NCBI GenBank assembly: GCA_021792815.1
Contig: JAJYTX010000142.1
Coordinates: 1-6,944, forward strand
DNA length: 6,944 nucleotides
Reading direction: 5' to 3'
Origin: Pseudomonadota bacterium
Lineage (GTDB): Bacteria > Pseudomonadota > Gammaproteobacteria > Steroidobacterales > Steroidobacteraceae
Part shown: positions 1 through 6,755 of the stretch, piece after piece
How the letters are laid out: each line of letters starts with the position of its first letter
Position numbering within the stretch: the first letter of the stretch is position 1
Program-made: the position numbers and the translations under genes
Notes under the pieces: generated by a model
Databases searched by the model: none
What the model was told of the DNA's origin: nothing
Seen by the model: the letters and a program-made list of their open reading frames with translations, nothing else

Positions 1-123
1 TGCTCCCCACGGGGCGCCGCCGCGCGGGGAACCGGGGGAGACTTACGTGACCGCTGTGAGAGATTGGGGCCAAATGCTACAGAACTTGACGAATCAGCGT
101 GGCGACTCGCCGGTGAGCGCCGT
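1..123. other. Upstream segment before bamA, no recognised gene
   Basis: No gene is recognised here. In this gene order rseP would be expected just upstream, but no translation of these bases resembles an RseP C-terminus, so rseP either ends before the window or lies elsewhere. The sequence CTCCCC at 3-8 can pair with GGGGAG at 35-40 around GC-rich bases that include CCGC-CGC-GCGG at 17-27. There is no T-run after it, so it is not a convincing intrinsic terminator. Bases 61-100 are visibly more AT-rich than the coding regions. A frame that is open from base 2 stops with TGA at 125-127, overlapping the bamA start as ATGA. Its third-position GC is lower than in the genes, so I do not call it a gene. 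Confidence 0.4.
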
Positions 124-2571
124 ATGAGGCCCCGTGTCGCGCTGCTCGCAGTCGCGCTGGCCGTGCACTCGGCGCTCGCCGGGGCGCAGAACGCGCCTTC
201 CTCCGCGGCGGCGGACTTCACGGTGGGCAACATCGAGGTGCAGGGCCTGCAGCGCATCTCCGAGGGAACGGTATTCAACTACCTGCCGGTGAACATCGGC
301 GATCACCTGGACGCGCGCAAGGTGCGCGAGGCGATCCGCGCGCTCTACGCCACCGGTTTCTTCCGCGACGTCGAGCTACGGCGTCAGGGCAACACGCTGG
401 TCGTGGTGGTGCTCGAGCGGCCCTCGATCGAGAGCTTCACCATCAAGGGCAACAAGGCGGTCAAGACCAAGCAGCTGATGAAGTCGCTGCGCAACGTCGG
501 GCTGGCGACCGGCAAGATCTTCGACCGCTCGGTGCTGCAGAACGTCACCGAGTATCTGACCGACATGTATTACGGGCGCGGCAAGTACGGGGTGCGGATC
601 AACACCAAGGTCACCCCCGACACCGACAACCGGGTGAAGATCGCCATCAACATCAACGAGGGCGGCCGGGCGGTGATCCGCTCGATCAACATCGTGGGCG
701 ACAGCCGCTTCCCGCGCAAGGAGCTGCTCGACCAGTTTCACCTGAAGACCCCGAACTGGCTGTCGTGGTACCGCCAGGACGACCGCTACTCCCGCCAGAC
801 GCTCAAGGGCGATCTGGAGCGGCTGCGGGATTTTTACATGGATCGTGGCTTCGCGGACTTCGAGATCCGCTCGACGCAGGTGCAGATCAGCCCCGACAAG
901 AAGGACATCTTCATCACCGTCAGCATCAAGCAGGGCGCGGTGTTCAAGATCTCCACGGTCAAGCTCGCCGGCACCTTCGTGGTGCCGAAGTCCGAGCTCG
1001 AGCGGCTGGTGGTGGTGCACCGCGGGGAGGTGTTCAACCGCAAGCGCATCACCGCCACGCGCAAGCTGATCCAGGACCGCCTCGGGGAGTACGGCTACGC
1101 CTTCGCGAAGGTCGACCCGGTGCCGACGCCCGACGAGAAGACCCATCAGGTCTCGCTCACCTTCTTCATCGATCCGGGCGATCGGGTGTACGTGCGCAAC
1201 GTGACCTTCTCGGGCGAGACGGCCATCGACGACGTGGTGCTGCGCCGCCAGCTGCGCCAGCTCGAGGGCGGCTGGCTGTCGAACGTGGCGCTCGAGCGCT
1301 CCAAGCTGTTCATCCAGCGCCTGCCCTACGTGAAGAACGTGAGCTACAGCACCCACCGGGTGCCGGGCTCGCCGGACCAGGTGGACGTCGACTACAAGAT
1401 CAAGCAGGGACCGGCCGCGCAACTCTCGGGCGGCATCGGCTATTCGGCCACCTACAAGCTGATGCTGAACGCCAATTTCGCCGACGCCGACTTCCTCGGC
1501 ACGGGCAACCGCTTCGCGATCAACCTGTCCGGCGGTGCGTTCAACAAGGTGTACAGCGTCAGCTACACCGACCCGTTCATCACCATGAACGGCGTGTCGC
1601 AGACGCTGCAGGCGAGCTACAGCGACGTGACGCAGTTCGTCTCGTCCTCCTCGCAGTTCTCCTCCAAGACCATCGACTTCGGCCCGTCCTGGAGCTACCC
1701 GATCACCGAGTTCCAGTACCTTACCTTCGGCGCGGCGTTCGAGAGCGCGCAGCTGCTCACCAGCTCGGCGGGCAGCGCCGAGCAGGCCAACCAGTGGGTG
1801 CAGCAGAACGGCCATCCCTACAGCCGCCTGGTGCACGAGGACTACTACAACAACGACTTCGTGCTGTACGGCTCGAATTTCCACGACGTGCAGCTGATGG
1901 CCGGCTGGGGCATCGACGATCGCAACCGCACGCTGTTCGCCGACCAGGGCATGATGGCCTCGGCGTCCGCCAGCGCCACCGTGCCCGGCAGCAACGTCGA
2001 GTACTGGATCGCCAATCTGCGCTACCAGCAGTACGTGCCGCTGGTGCGGCACTTCCTGACGCTCTCGTTCTACGAGGCGGCCAATTACGGCGCGGGATTC
2101 GGCCATACCACGGGGCTGCCGCCTTACCGGCTGTTCTTCGGCGGCGGCCCGGACTCGGTGCGCGGCTTCCGCGACAGCTGGCTCGGGCCGCGTGACCAGT
2201 TCGGCAATCCCTATGGCGGCAACTTCGACATCGTCAGTCAGAACGAGCTGCTGCTGCCGATGCCCGCCAAGTGGCGCCAGACCGCCCGGGTGAGCCTGTT
2301 CTTCGACATGGGCAACGTGTTCTACACCGGCAGTCGCATCAAGTTCTACCAGCCCAATAACGTGACGCCGGTGAAGTACCACCTGAACGGCTGGGGCGAT
2401 CTCAGGCGCTCGGTGGGCATCTCGGTGGAATGGATGGCGCCCCTCGGGCTGTTCCGGTTCAGTTTCGGGGTGCCGCTCAATGCCCATCCGACCAAGTACA
2501 TCGGCGCCGCTCCGGTGAGCTGGGGTGATCAGACCCAGGGCTTCCAGTTCACGGTCGGACAGGCGTTCTGA
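124..2571 (+). CDS. bamA: Outer membrane protein assembly factor BamA (Omp85 family)
   Basis: BamA is the outer-membrane core of the BAM complex and folds beta-barrel proteins delivered by periplasmic chaperones. The product is 815 aa, close to the 810 aa of E. coli BamA. The ATG at 124 is chosen because it gives a clean Sec signal peptide (basic MRPR, hydrophobic core, cleavage after the A-G-A at 19-21). An in-frame TTG at 64 would bury that signal behind 20 extra residues. Five POTRA domains follow at about 31-102, 103-181, 182-272, 273-353 and 354-430. The barrel spans about 433-815. It contains the Omp85 signature VRGF at 679-682 in loop 6 and ends in the beta-signal FQFTVGQAF with a terminal aromatic residue. 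The protein has no cysteine, and loop 6 after VRGF is short. It is the first gene of the cluster seen here; skp, encoding its client carrier, follows after 113 nt. Family assignment is essentially certain; the exact start is likely but not proven. Confidence 0.97.
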   Translation: MRPRVALLAVALAVHSALAGAQNAPSSAAADFTVGNIEVQGLQRISEGTVFNYLPVNIGDHLDARKVREAIRALYATGFFRDVELRRQGNTLVVVVLERPSIESFTIKGNKAVKTKQLMKSLRNVGLATGKIFDRSVLQNVTEYLTDMYYGRGKYGVRINTKVTPDTDNRVKIAININEGGRAVIRSINIVGDSRFPRKELLDQFHLKTPNWLSWYRQDDRYSRQTLKGDLERLRDFYMDRGFADFEIRSTQVQISPDKKDIFITVSIKQGAVFKISTVKLAGTFVVPKSELERLVVVHRGEVFNRKRITATRKLIQDRLGEYGYAFAKVDPVPTPDEKTHQVSLTFFIDPGDRVYVRNVTFSGETAIDDVVLRRQLRQLEGGWLSNVALERSKLFIQRLPYVKNVSYSTHRVPGSPDQVDVDYKIKQGPAAQLSGGIGYSATYKLMLNANFADADFLGTGNRFAINLSGGAFNKVYSVSYTDPFITMNGVSQTLQASYSDVTQFVSSSSQFSSKTIDFGPSWSYPITEFQYLTFGAAFESAQLLTSSAGSAEQANQWVQQNGHPYSRLVHEDYYNNDFVLYGSNFHDVQLMAGWGIDDRNRTLFADQGMMASASASATVPGSNVEYWIANLRYQQYVPLVRHFLTLSFYEAANYGAGFGHTTGLPPYRLFFGGGPDSVRGFRDSWLGPRDQFGNPYGGNFDIVSQNELLLPMPAKWRQTARVSLFFDMGNVFYTGSRIKFYQPNNVTPVKYHLNGWGDLRRSVGISVEWMAPLGLFRFSFGVPLNAHPTKYIGAAPVSWGDQTQGFQFTVGQAF

Positions 2572-2576
2572 CGCGG

Positions 2577-2648
2577 CCGGCGGCGTACATGGCTGTCGTG
2601 GGGCGGTAGTGGTAGGATTGACCGCTTAAGCCGCCACCGGCGGTGTAC
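2577..2648 (+). repeat. Imperfect 12-bp direct repeat, 60 bp apart
   Basis: CCGGCGGCGTAC at 2577-2588 and CCGGCGGTGTAC at 2637-2648 match at 11 of 12 positions, with starts exactly 60 bp apart. Both copies end in the palindrome GTAC. They bracket most of the bamA-skp gap. They could be paired protein sites or the remains of a small duplication, but chance similarity in GC-rich DNA cannot be excluded. Confidence 0.35.
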
Positions 2649-2671
2649 GCACATCATCATTCATTGCAGTT

Positions 2672-2677
2672 GAGGTG
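2672..2677 (+). promoter_or_regulatory. Ribosome binding site of skp
   Basis: GAGGTG lies 7 nt upstream of the GTG at 2685. This site decides the start: the in-frame GTG at 2643 lies upstream of it and would place 14 extra residues, including a run of histidines, before the signal peptide. Confidence 0.7.
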
Positions 2678-2684
2678 GGTCTCC

Positions 2685-3233
2685 GTGAAGCGCTCGGGCA
2701 GAAGCAGTTCAATCGTTGTGATGATCGCCGCCGGCCTGCTGGCCGCGGCGCTGGCTACGGCGAGCGCGCAGGCCGCCGGGCTCAAGATCGCCGTGGTCGA
2801 CTATGGGGCGCTGCTGCAGGCCTCCCCGGAGGCGAAGGCGGCCGTCAGCGCGCTGCGGGCGGAATTCCTTCCGAAGCAGAAGAGCCTGCAGGCCGAGGCG
2901 CAGGCGCTGAAGGTGAAGCAGGAGAAGCTGCAGCGCAACGAGGCGACCATGACCCAGGACCAGGTCGCCCAGGCGCAGCTCGATCTGCGCGAGAAATACG
3001 AGAACCTCGCGCGCGAGCAGCAGGCGATCCAGGACGCCGTCAATACCCGGCGCAACGAGCTGATGAGCAAGCTGCAGAAGACCCTGGTCGGGATCGTGCA
3101 GAACTACGCCCGGCAGCACGGCTACGATCTGGTGCTCGCCGACGGGGTGATCTACTCCGACGCCTCGCTCGATATCACTCCGGCGGTGCTGAAGCTGCTG
3201 CAGGATCAGCCGGCGCACGCAGCGGCGAAATAA
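2685..3233 (+). CDS. skp: Periplasmic chaperone Skp (OmpH family)
   Basis: Skp is a trimeric periplasmic chaperone that holds unfolded outer-membrane proteins in a coiled-coil cavity and passes them to the BAM complex. The product is 182 aa from the GTG at 2685, somewhat longer than the roughly 160 aa of E. coli Skp. The N-terminus is a signal peptide with basic residues K2, R3 and R6, a hydrophobic stretch at about 10-26, and the cleavage site S-A-Q-A before A31, as in E. coli. The mature start, with GLKIAVVDY at 32-40, is the typical first body strand. A long charged helix rich in K, E, Q and R (about 49-140) forms the coiled-coil arms. The body closes with YDLVLADGVIYSD at about 147-159. 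The C-terminal tail is rich in alanine. Its position directly after bamA matches the usual order. The family is confident from architecture and context, although Skp sequences diverge widely. Confidence 0.92.
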   Translation: MKRSGRSSSIVVMIAAGLLAAALATASAQAAGLKIAVVDYGALLQASPEAKAAVSALRAEFLPKQKSLQAEAQALKVKQEKLQRNEATMTQDQVAQAQLDLREKYENLAREQQAIQDAVNTRRNELMSKLQKTLVGIVQNYARQHGYDLVLADGVIYSDASLDITPAVLKLLQDQPAHAAAK

Positions 3234-3249
3234 CCGCCGATCGGCCTCG

Positions 3250-4293
3250 ATGAGCGTCTCGATCGGGGAGCTCGCGGTCCGTTTCGGCTGCGAGCTGCGC
3301 GGCGATCCGGGCGTCGAGGTGCAGCGGGTGGCGACGCTGTCGGGTGCCGACGGCGGCGCGGTGGCGTTTCTCGCCAATCCGCGCTACCGCGCGCAGCTCG
3401 CCGGCACGCGCGCCGCAGCGGTGGTGCTCGATGCGGCGAGCGCCGGGGATTGCCCGGTGGCGGCCCTGGTCTGTCAGAACCCGCATGCCACCTACGCGCG
3501 GATCGCGGCGCTGCTGCATCCGCGGCCTGCCGCGCCGCCCGGCATCCACCCCTCGGCGGTGGTCGATCCGGGCGCCGAGGTCGATCCGAGCGCGCACATC
3601 GGGGCGCTCTGCCACATCGGGGCGGGCGCCGTGATCGGGGCGCGCGCGTTCGTCGGTCCGCAGAGTCTCGTCGCCGAGCAGGTGGTGCTCGGGGACGACG
3701 TGCAGCTGCTCGCCCGGGTGAGCGTGTGCCGCGGGGTCGTGGTCGGGGCGCGGACGATGATCCAGCCCGGCGCGGTGATCGGCGCCGACGGCTTTGGTTT
3801 CGCCGCGGAACACGGCCGCTGGATCAAGGTGCCGCAGATCGGCGGGGTGCGGATCGGCGCCGACGTCGAGATCGGCGCCAACACCACGATCGACCGCGGG
3901 GCGCTCGAGGACACCGTGATCGAGGACGGGGTCAAGCTCGACAACCTGATCCAGATCGGTCACAACGTGCGCATCGGGGCGCACAGCGCGCTCGCGGCCT
4001 GTGTCGGGGTGTCCGGCAGCACCACCATCGGCCGGCGCTGCATGATCGCGGGGCAGGTGGGCATCGCCGGCCACCTCACGATCAGCGACGACGTGGTGAT
4101 CACCGCGCGCACCGGGATCAGCCATTCCATCACCGCCCCCGGGGTATACTCCGGACACATTCCCCACGAAGAGGCCACCACCTGGCGCCGGCTGGTCGGA
4201 CGCTTCAAACGCCTCGAATCGCTTGCCACGCGGGTGAAGGCGCTCGAGCGCCGCCCCGCCGCAGGGCCGGACCGGGAACAACACGATGACTGA
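3250..4293 (+). CDS. lpxD: UDP-3-O-(3-hydroxyacyl)glucosamine N-acyltransferase LpxD
   Basis: LpxD catalyses the third step of lipid A synthesis, moving an (R)-3-hydroxyacyl chain from acyl carrier protein to the 2-amino group of UDP-3-O-acylglucosamine in the cytoplasm. The product is 347 aa (341 in E. coli). Residues 1 to about 100 form the N-terminal uridine-binding domain. Hexapeptide repeats of a left-handed beta helix run from about 100 to 290. A C-terminal helix (about 300-335) follows the PGVYSG segment. H238 in the IGHN motif matches the catalytic base H239 of E. coli, and H275 matches H276. The DGFGF motif is at 180-184 and [11 protein letters not shown] follows. The ATG at 3250 fits the family N-terminus, but no clear Shine-Dalgarno sequence precedes it, only the palindrome GCCGATCGGC (3236-3245) in the 16-nt gap after skp. 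The 3' end overlaps fabZ by 8 nt. G289 aligns with the E. coli acyl-ruler residue M290. Confidence 0.96.
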   Translation: MSVSIGELAVRFGCELRGDPGVEVQRVATLSGADGGAVAFLANPRYRAQLAGTRAAAVVLDAASAGDCPVAALVCQNPHATYARIAALLHPRPAAPPGIHPSAVVDPGAEVDPSAHIGALCHIGAGAVIGARAFVGPQSLVAEQVVLGDDVQLLARVSVCRGVVVGARTMIQPGAVIGADGFGFAAEHGRWIKVPQIGGVRIGADVEIGANTTIDRGALEDTVIEDGVKLDNLIQIGHNVRIGAHSALAACVGVSGSTTIGRRCMIAGQVGIAGHLTISDDVVITARTGISHSITAPGVYSGHIPHEEATTWRRLVGRFKRLESLATRVKALERRPAAGPDREQHDD

Positions 4294-4741
4294 TCTGACG
4301 CAGCTCGATATCCACGGCATCCTGCGGCTGCTGCCGCACCGCTACCCGTTCATGCTGGTCGACCGGGTGCTCGAGTGGCAGCCCGGCAAGATGATCCGCG
4401 CGCTGAAGAACGTCACCTACAACGAGCCGTTCTTTCCCGGCCACTTCCCGGAACGGCCGGTGATGCCGGGCGTGATCATCATCGAGGCACTGGCCCAGAC
4501 CACCGGTATCCTCACCTTCCTCAGCTCCGAGACCGTCCCGGATGCCAACAGCCGCTTCTACTTCGTCGGCATCGACAAGGCGCGCTTCAGAAAGCCGGTC
4601 GAGCCCGGCGATCAGCTGATCCTCGAGGCCGAGGTCGAGCGTTGCCTGCGGGGCATCTGGAAATTCACCACCCGCGCGCGGGTCGGCGCGAGCGAAGTGG
4701 CGCAGGCGGAGATCATGGTGACGCCCGAGGCCGGCAAGTGA
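4286..4741 (+). CDS. fabZ: 3-hydroxyacyl-ACP dehydratase FabZ
   Basis: FabZ dehydrates (3R)-hydroxyacyl-ACP to trans-2-enoyl-ACP in type II fatty-acid synthesis in the cytoplasm. The product is 151 aa, a normal length for this single hot-dog-fold enzyme. The family N-terminal motif [13 protein letters not shown] is at 15-27. The catalytic pair is H53 in FFPGHFP and E67 in [10 protein letters not shown], with the 14-residue spacing seen in the Pseudomonas aeruginosa enzyme. The segment [19 protein letters not shown] near residue 92 onward is also typical. The long active-site helix and the missing second catalytic type separate it from FabA. The ATG at 4286 lies inside the last codons of lpxD (8-nt overlap, different frame) with only a weak GGGA upstream, so translation is probably coupled to lpxD. 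It competes with LpxA and LpxD for hydroxyacyl-ACP, which explains its place between their genes. Confidence 0.97.
   Translation: MTDLTQLDIHGILRLLPHRYPFMLVDRVLEWQPGKMIRALKNVTYNEPFFPGHFPERPVMPGVIIIEALAQTTGILTFLSSETVPDANSRFYFVGIDKARFRKPVEPGDQLILEAEVERCLRGIWKFTTRARVGASEVAQAEIMVTPEAGK
4727..4730 (+). promoter_or_regulatory. Ribosome binding site of lpxA
   Basis: GAGG lies inside the end of fabZ, 7 nt before the GTG at 4738. It supports that GTG, which overlaps the fabZ stop codon as GTGA, as the lpxA start. No ATG lies in frame nearby, and the family N-terminus (I-D-P) begins directly at this codon. Confidence 0.6.
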
Positions 4742-5508
4742 TCGATCCGCACGCGGTGGTTTCGGCGCAGGCGGACCTCGCGCCCGATGTCACGGTGGGT
4801 CCGTTCAGCGTCATCGGGGCGCAGGTGCGCATCGGACCGGGCACGGTGATCGGCGCGCACGCGGTCATCAGCGGGCCGACCACCCTCGGCGCCGACAACC
4901 GCATCTTTCCGTTCGCCTCGATCGGCGATGCGCCACAGGACAAGAAATACCGCGGCGAGCCCACCCGGCTCGAGATCGGCGACCGCAACGTGTTCCGCGA
5001 GAGCTGCACGGTCAATCGCGGCACGGCGCACGATCGCGGCGTGACCCGCATCGGCGACGACAATCTGTTCATGGCCTACTCGCACGTCGCTCACGACTGC
5101 AGCGTCGGCAGCAACGTGGTGTTCGCGAACTGCGCCGCGCTCGGCGGGCACGTGGAGATCGGCGACTGGGTCATTCTCGGCGGTCTGACGGCCGTGCATC
5201 AGTTCACCAAGGTGGGCGCCCACGCGTTTCTCGCCGGGGGAGCGATCGTCACGCGCGACGTGCCGCCCTATGTGATGGTGGCGGGAAATCCCGCCGTGCC
5301 GCACGCGGTCAACACCGAGGGGTTGAAGCGGCGCGGCTTCGACGCCGCCCAGATCCGCGGCATCCGCGAGGCCTACCGGGTGCTGTACCGCAGCGAGCTG
5401 CGCCTGAGCGAGGCGCTCGAGCGGCTCGAGGCGCTCGGCGCCGGGCGGCCCGAGGTGCGGCTGTTCGTCGAGTTCCTCCGCCGCTCGGAACGCAGCATCG
5501 TGAGATGA
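4738..5508 (+). CDS. lpxA: UDP-N-acetylglucosamine acyltransferase LpxA
   Basis: LpxA catalyses the first step of lipid A synthesis, the reversible transfer of an (R)-3-hydroxyacyl chain from ACP to the 3-OH of UDP-GlcNAc. The product is 256 aa from the GTG at 4738 and begins MIDPHAVV, as expected for the family. It is 6 aa shorter than E. coli LpxA (262 aa), matching one hexapeptide missing near the N-terminus, as in the P. aeruginosa enzyme. Left-handed beta-helix repeats span about 1-185 and a helical C-terminal domain spans about 190-256 ([10 protein letters not shown] onward). Catalytic H119 in SHVAHDC equals E. coli H125; H116, H138 and H154 equal H122, H144 and H160. G167 aligns with the E. 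coli chain-length residue G173, which suggests a long acyl chain. The start overlaps the fabZ stop by 4 nt (GTGA), and the end overlaps lpxB by 4 nt (ATGA). Confidence 0.97.
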   Translation: MIDPHAVVSAQADLAPDVTVGPFSVIGAQVRIGPGTVIGAHAVISGPTTLGADNRIFPFASIGDAPQDKKYRGEPTRLEIGDRNVFRESCTVNRGTAHDRGVTRIGDDNLFMAYSHVAHDCSVGSNVVFANCAALGGHVEIGDWVILGGLTAVHQFTKVGAHAFLAGGAIVTRDVPPYVMVAGNPAVPHAVNTEGLKRRGFDAAQIRGIREAYRVLYRSELRLSEALERLEALGAGRPEVRLFVEFLRRSERSIVR

Positions 5509-6755
5509 CCGCAGCGGGCAGGAGCGCGGCACAGAGCATTCTCGCGGCCATGAACGCCTCGTCCGGGGAGCCGGGATTCGAGCGGCCGCTGCGCGTCGGG
5601 ATCGTCGCCGGGGAGACCTCCGGAGATCAGCTCGGTGCGGCGCTGATCGCGGCGCTGCGCGAGCGGGTGCCGCAGCTGCAGTGCTTCGGCGTCGCCGGTC
5701 CGAAGATGTGCGCCGCGGGCTGCGAGGCCTGGGCGGGCGCCGAGGAACTCGCGGTGATGGGCCTCGCGGAAGTGCTGCATCACCTGCCGCGTCTGCTGAG
5801 ACTGCGCGCCTCGCTGCGGCGGCGTTTCCTCGCGGCCCGCGCCGATGTGTTCATCGGCATCGATGCGCCGGAGTTCAATCTCGGCCTGGCCGCCCGACTG
5901 CACCGCGGGGGCCTGAAAACCGTGCAGTATGTCAGCCCGCAGGTGTGGGCCTGGCGTCAGGGCCGGGTGCGCCGGATCGGGCGGGCCTGCGACCTGGTGT
6001 TGTGTCTGTTGCCGTTCGAGACGGCGTTCTACGCCGAGCACGGCGTGCGCGCGGTGTTCGTCGGCCATCCGCTCGCCGATCAGATTCCGCTCGATGTCGA
6101 TCGCGGGGCGGCGCGGCGCTCGCTCGGGATCGGGCCGTCGGAGACGGTCATCGCGCTGCTGCCGGGCAGCCGGGTCGGGGAGATCGAGCGGCTGGGCCGG
6201 GATTTCATCGGCGCGGCCGCGTGGCTGTCCGAGCGGCGGCCCGGGTGGCGGTTCCTCGCGCCCATGGCCACGGCGCGGGCGCGTGAGGTCTTCCAGAGGA
6301 AACGCTCGGAAGCGATTGATGTTCCAGAGATTACGGTCCTCGACGGCCAGGCGCAGCAGGTGTTGGCCGCCTGCGATGGGGCCATCGTCGCCTCCGGAAC
6401 CGCTACACTGGAAACGCTGCTGTCGCGCCGTCCGATGGTCGTCGCGTATCGGCTGGGGGCGCTCACGGCATTCCTGCTGCGCAGGCTGCGCCTGGTCAAG
6501 GTGCCGTACTTCTCGCAGCCGAACCTGCTCGTCGGCCGGGCCCTGGTGCCGGAGCTGGTGCAGGAGGCGGTGAGCGCCGAGGCCCTCGGCGCGGCGTTGC
6601 TCGGGCGGCTGTCCGATGAGCCCTACCGGGACGAGCTCGCCGCCGAGTTCGACCGGGTGCACCGGCAGCTGCGCAGGGGAGGCGCCGCACGGGCGGCGGA
6701 GGCCATTATCCAATGCGTTCGGGGAGCCACGGTGAGCGAGGGGAGCGGCAGGTGA
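5505..6755 (+). CDS. lpxB: Lipid-A-disaccharide synthase LpxB
   Basis: LpxB is a GT19 glycosyltransferase at the inner face of the inner membrane. It joins UDP-2,3-diacylglucosamine to lipid X (2,3-diacylglucosamine 1-phosphate), forming the beta-1,6-linked disaccharide of lipid A. The product is 416 aa against 382 in E. coli. The motifs appear in order: GETSGD at 36-41, GCEAW and [11 protein letters not shown] after it, GIDAPEFN at 118-125, [15 protein letters not shown] at 220-223 and SGTATLE at 297-303. About 22 extra residues precede GETSGD relative to E. coli, and the C-terminal tail is slightly long. The ATG at 5505 is chosen for its 4-nt ATGA overlap with lpxA, although its ribosome binding site is weak. 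The in-frame ATG at 5550 would remove 15 residues, leave a length nearer the family norm, and cannot be excluded. A patch at about 6290-6345 is less GC-rich but falls in a variable linker. Confidence 0.96.
   Translation: MTAAGRSAAQSILAAMNASSGEPGFERPLRVGIVAGETSGDQLGAALIAALRERVPQLQCFGVAGPKMCAAGCEAWAGAEELAVMGLAEVLHHLPRLLRLRASLRRRFLAARADVFIGIDAPEFNLGLAARLHRGGLKTVQYVSPQVWAWRQGRVRRIGRACDLVLCLLPFETAFYAEHGVRAVFVGHPLADQIPLDVDRGAARRSLGIGPSETVIALLPGSRVGEIERLGRDFIGAAAWLSERRPGWRFLAPMATARAREVFQRKRSEAIDVPEITVLDGQAQQVLAACDGAIVASGTATLETLLSRRPMVVAYRLGALTAFLLRRLRLVKVPYFSQPNLLVGRALVPELVQEAVSAEALGAALLGRLSDEPYRDELAAEFDRVHRQLRRGGAARAAEAIIQCVRGATVSEGSGR
6738..6745 (+). promoter_or_regulatory. Ribosome binding site of rnhB
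   Basis: GAGGGGAG in the last codons of lpxB lies 6 nt before the GTG at 6752, which itself overlaps the lpxB stop as GTGA. This favours GTG 6752 over the in-frame ATG at 6713, which would add 13 residues and sits upstream of this site. Confidence 0.6.

Larger units (their letters stand above)
2572..2684 (+). promoter_or_regulatory. bamA-skp intergenic region with possible structured leader
   Basis: This 113-nt gap is the largest between genes in the window. Three complementary pairs can be read by eye: GCGTAC (2583-2588) with GTACGC (2645-2650); GGGCGGT (2601-2607) with ACCGCTT (2621-2627), including two G-U pairs; and CCGCC (2631-2635) with GGCGG (2639-2643) around the loop ACC. All three can form together as a three-way junction just before the skp ribosome binding site. 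A promoter is also possible: TTGACC at 2618-2623 resembles a -35 box, but no good -10 box lies at the right distance, and TAGGAT at 2613-2618 resembles a -10 box without a matching -35. No T-run supports a terminator. The function is unknown, and in GC-rich DNA short stems arise by chance. Confidence 0.3.

Noticed and set aside
81..109. AGAACTT at 81-87 as a sigma-E -35 box upstream of bamA
   Set aside because: No TCTGA or TCAAA-like -10 element is found about 16 nt downstream, and transcription would start nearly on the ATG.
64..123. TTG start giving a 20-residue N-terminal extension of BamA
   Set aside because: The extension would sit in front of a complete signal peptide starting at ATG 124, and the DNA there is less GC-rich than the coding sequence.
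765..2195. A 476-codon open frame on the + strand inside bamA
   Set aside because: It is an out-of-frame reading of bamA with low-complexity R, A and G composition and no motif.
376..2487. A 703-codon open frame on the - strand across bamA
   Set aside because: It is a shadow of bamA: high-GC codons rarely make stops in the antisense frame. Its translation is rich in H, V, R and A, with no recognisable domain.
3777..3865. 14-bp direct repeats (3777-3790 and 3852-3865) in lpxD
   Set aside because: They encode I-G-A-D in successive beta-helix coils; protein repeats under strong codon bias explain them.
4144..4149. TATACT resembling a -10 promoter box inside lpxD
   Set aside because: It encodes part of the conserved PGVYSG segment and has no -35 box at a suitable distance.
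3175..4320. A 381-codon open frame on the - strand across lpxD
   Set aside because: It has a repetitive D, H and R-rich translation that mirrors the hexapeptide-coding repeats of lpxD; no domain.
6287..6345. Less GC-rich patch in lpxB with TTCCAGAG repeated at 6291-6298 and 6322-6329
   Set aside because: The reading frame continues normally into conserved motifs, the region is a variable linker, and no promoter pair or insertion boundary is visible.
5373..6713. A 446-codon open frame on the - strand across lpxB
   Set aside because: It is an antisense shadow of lpxB with biased composition and no recognisable motif.
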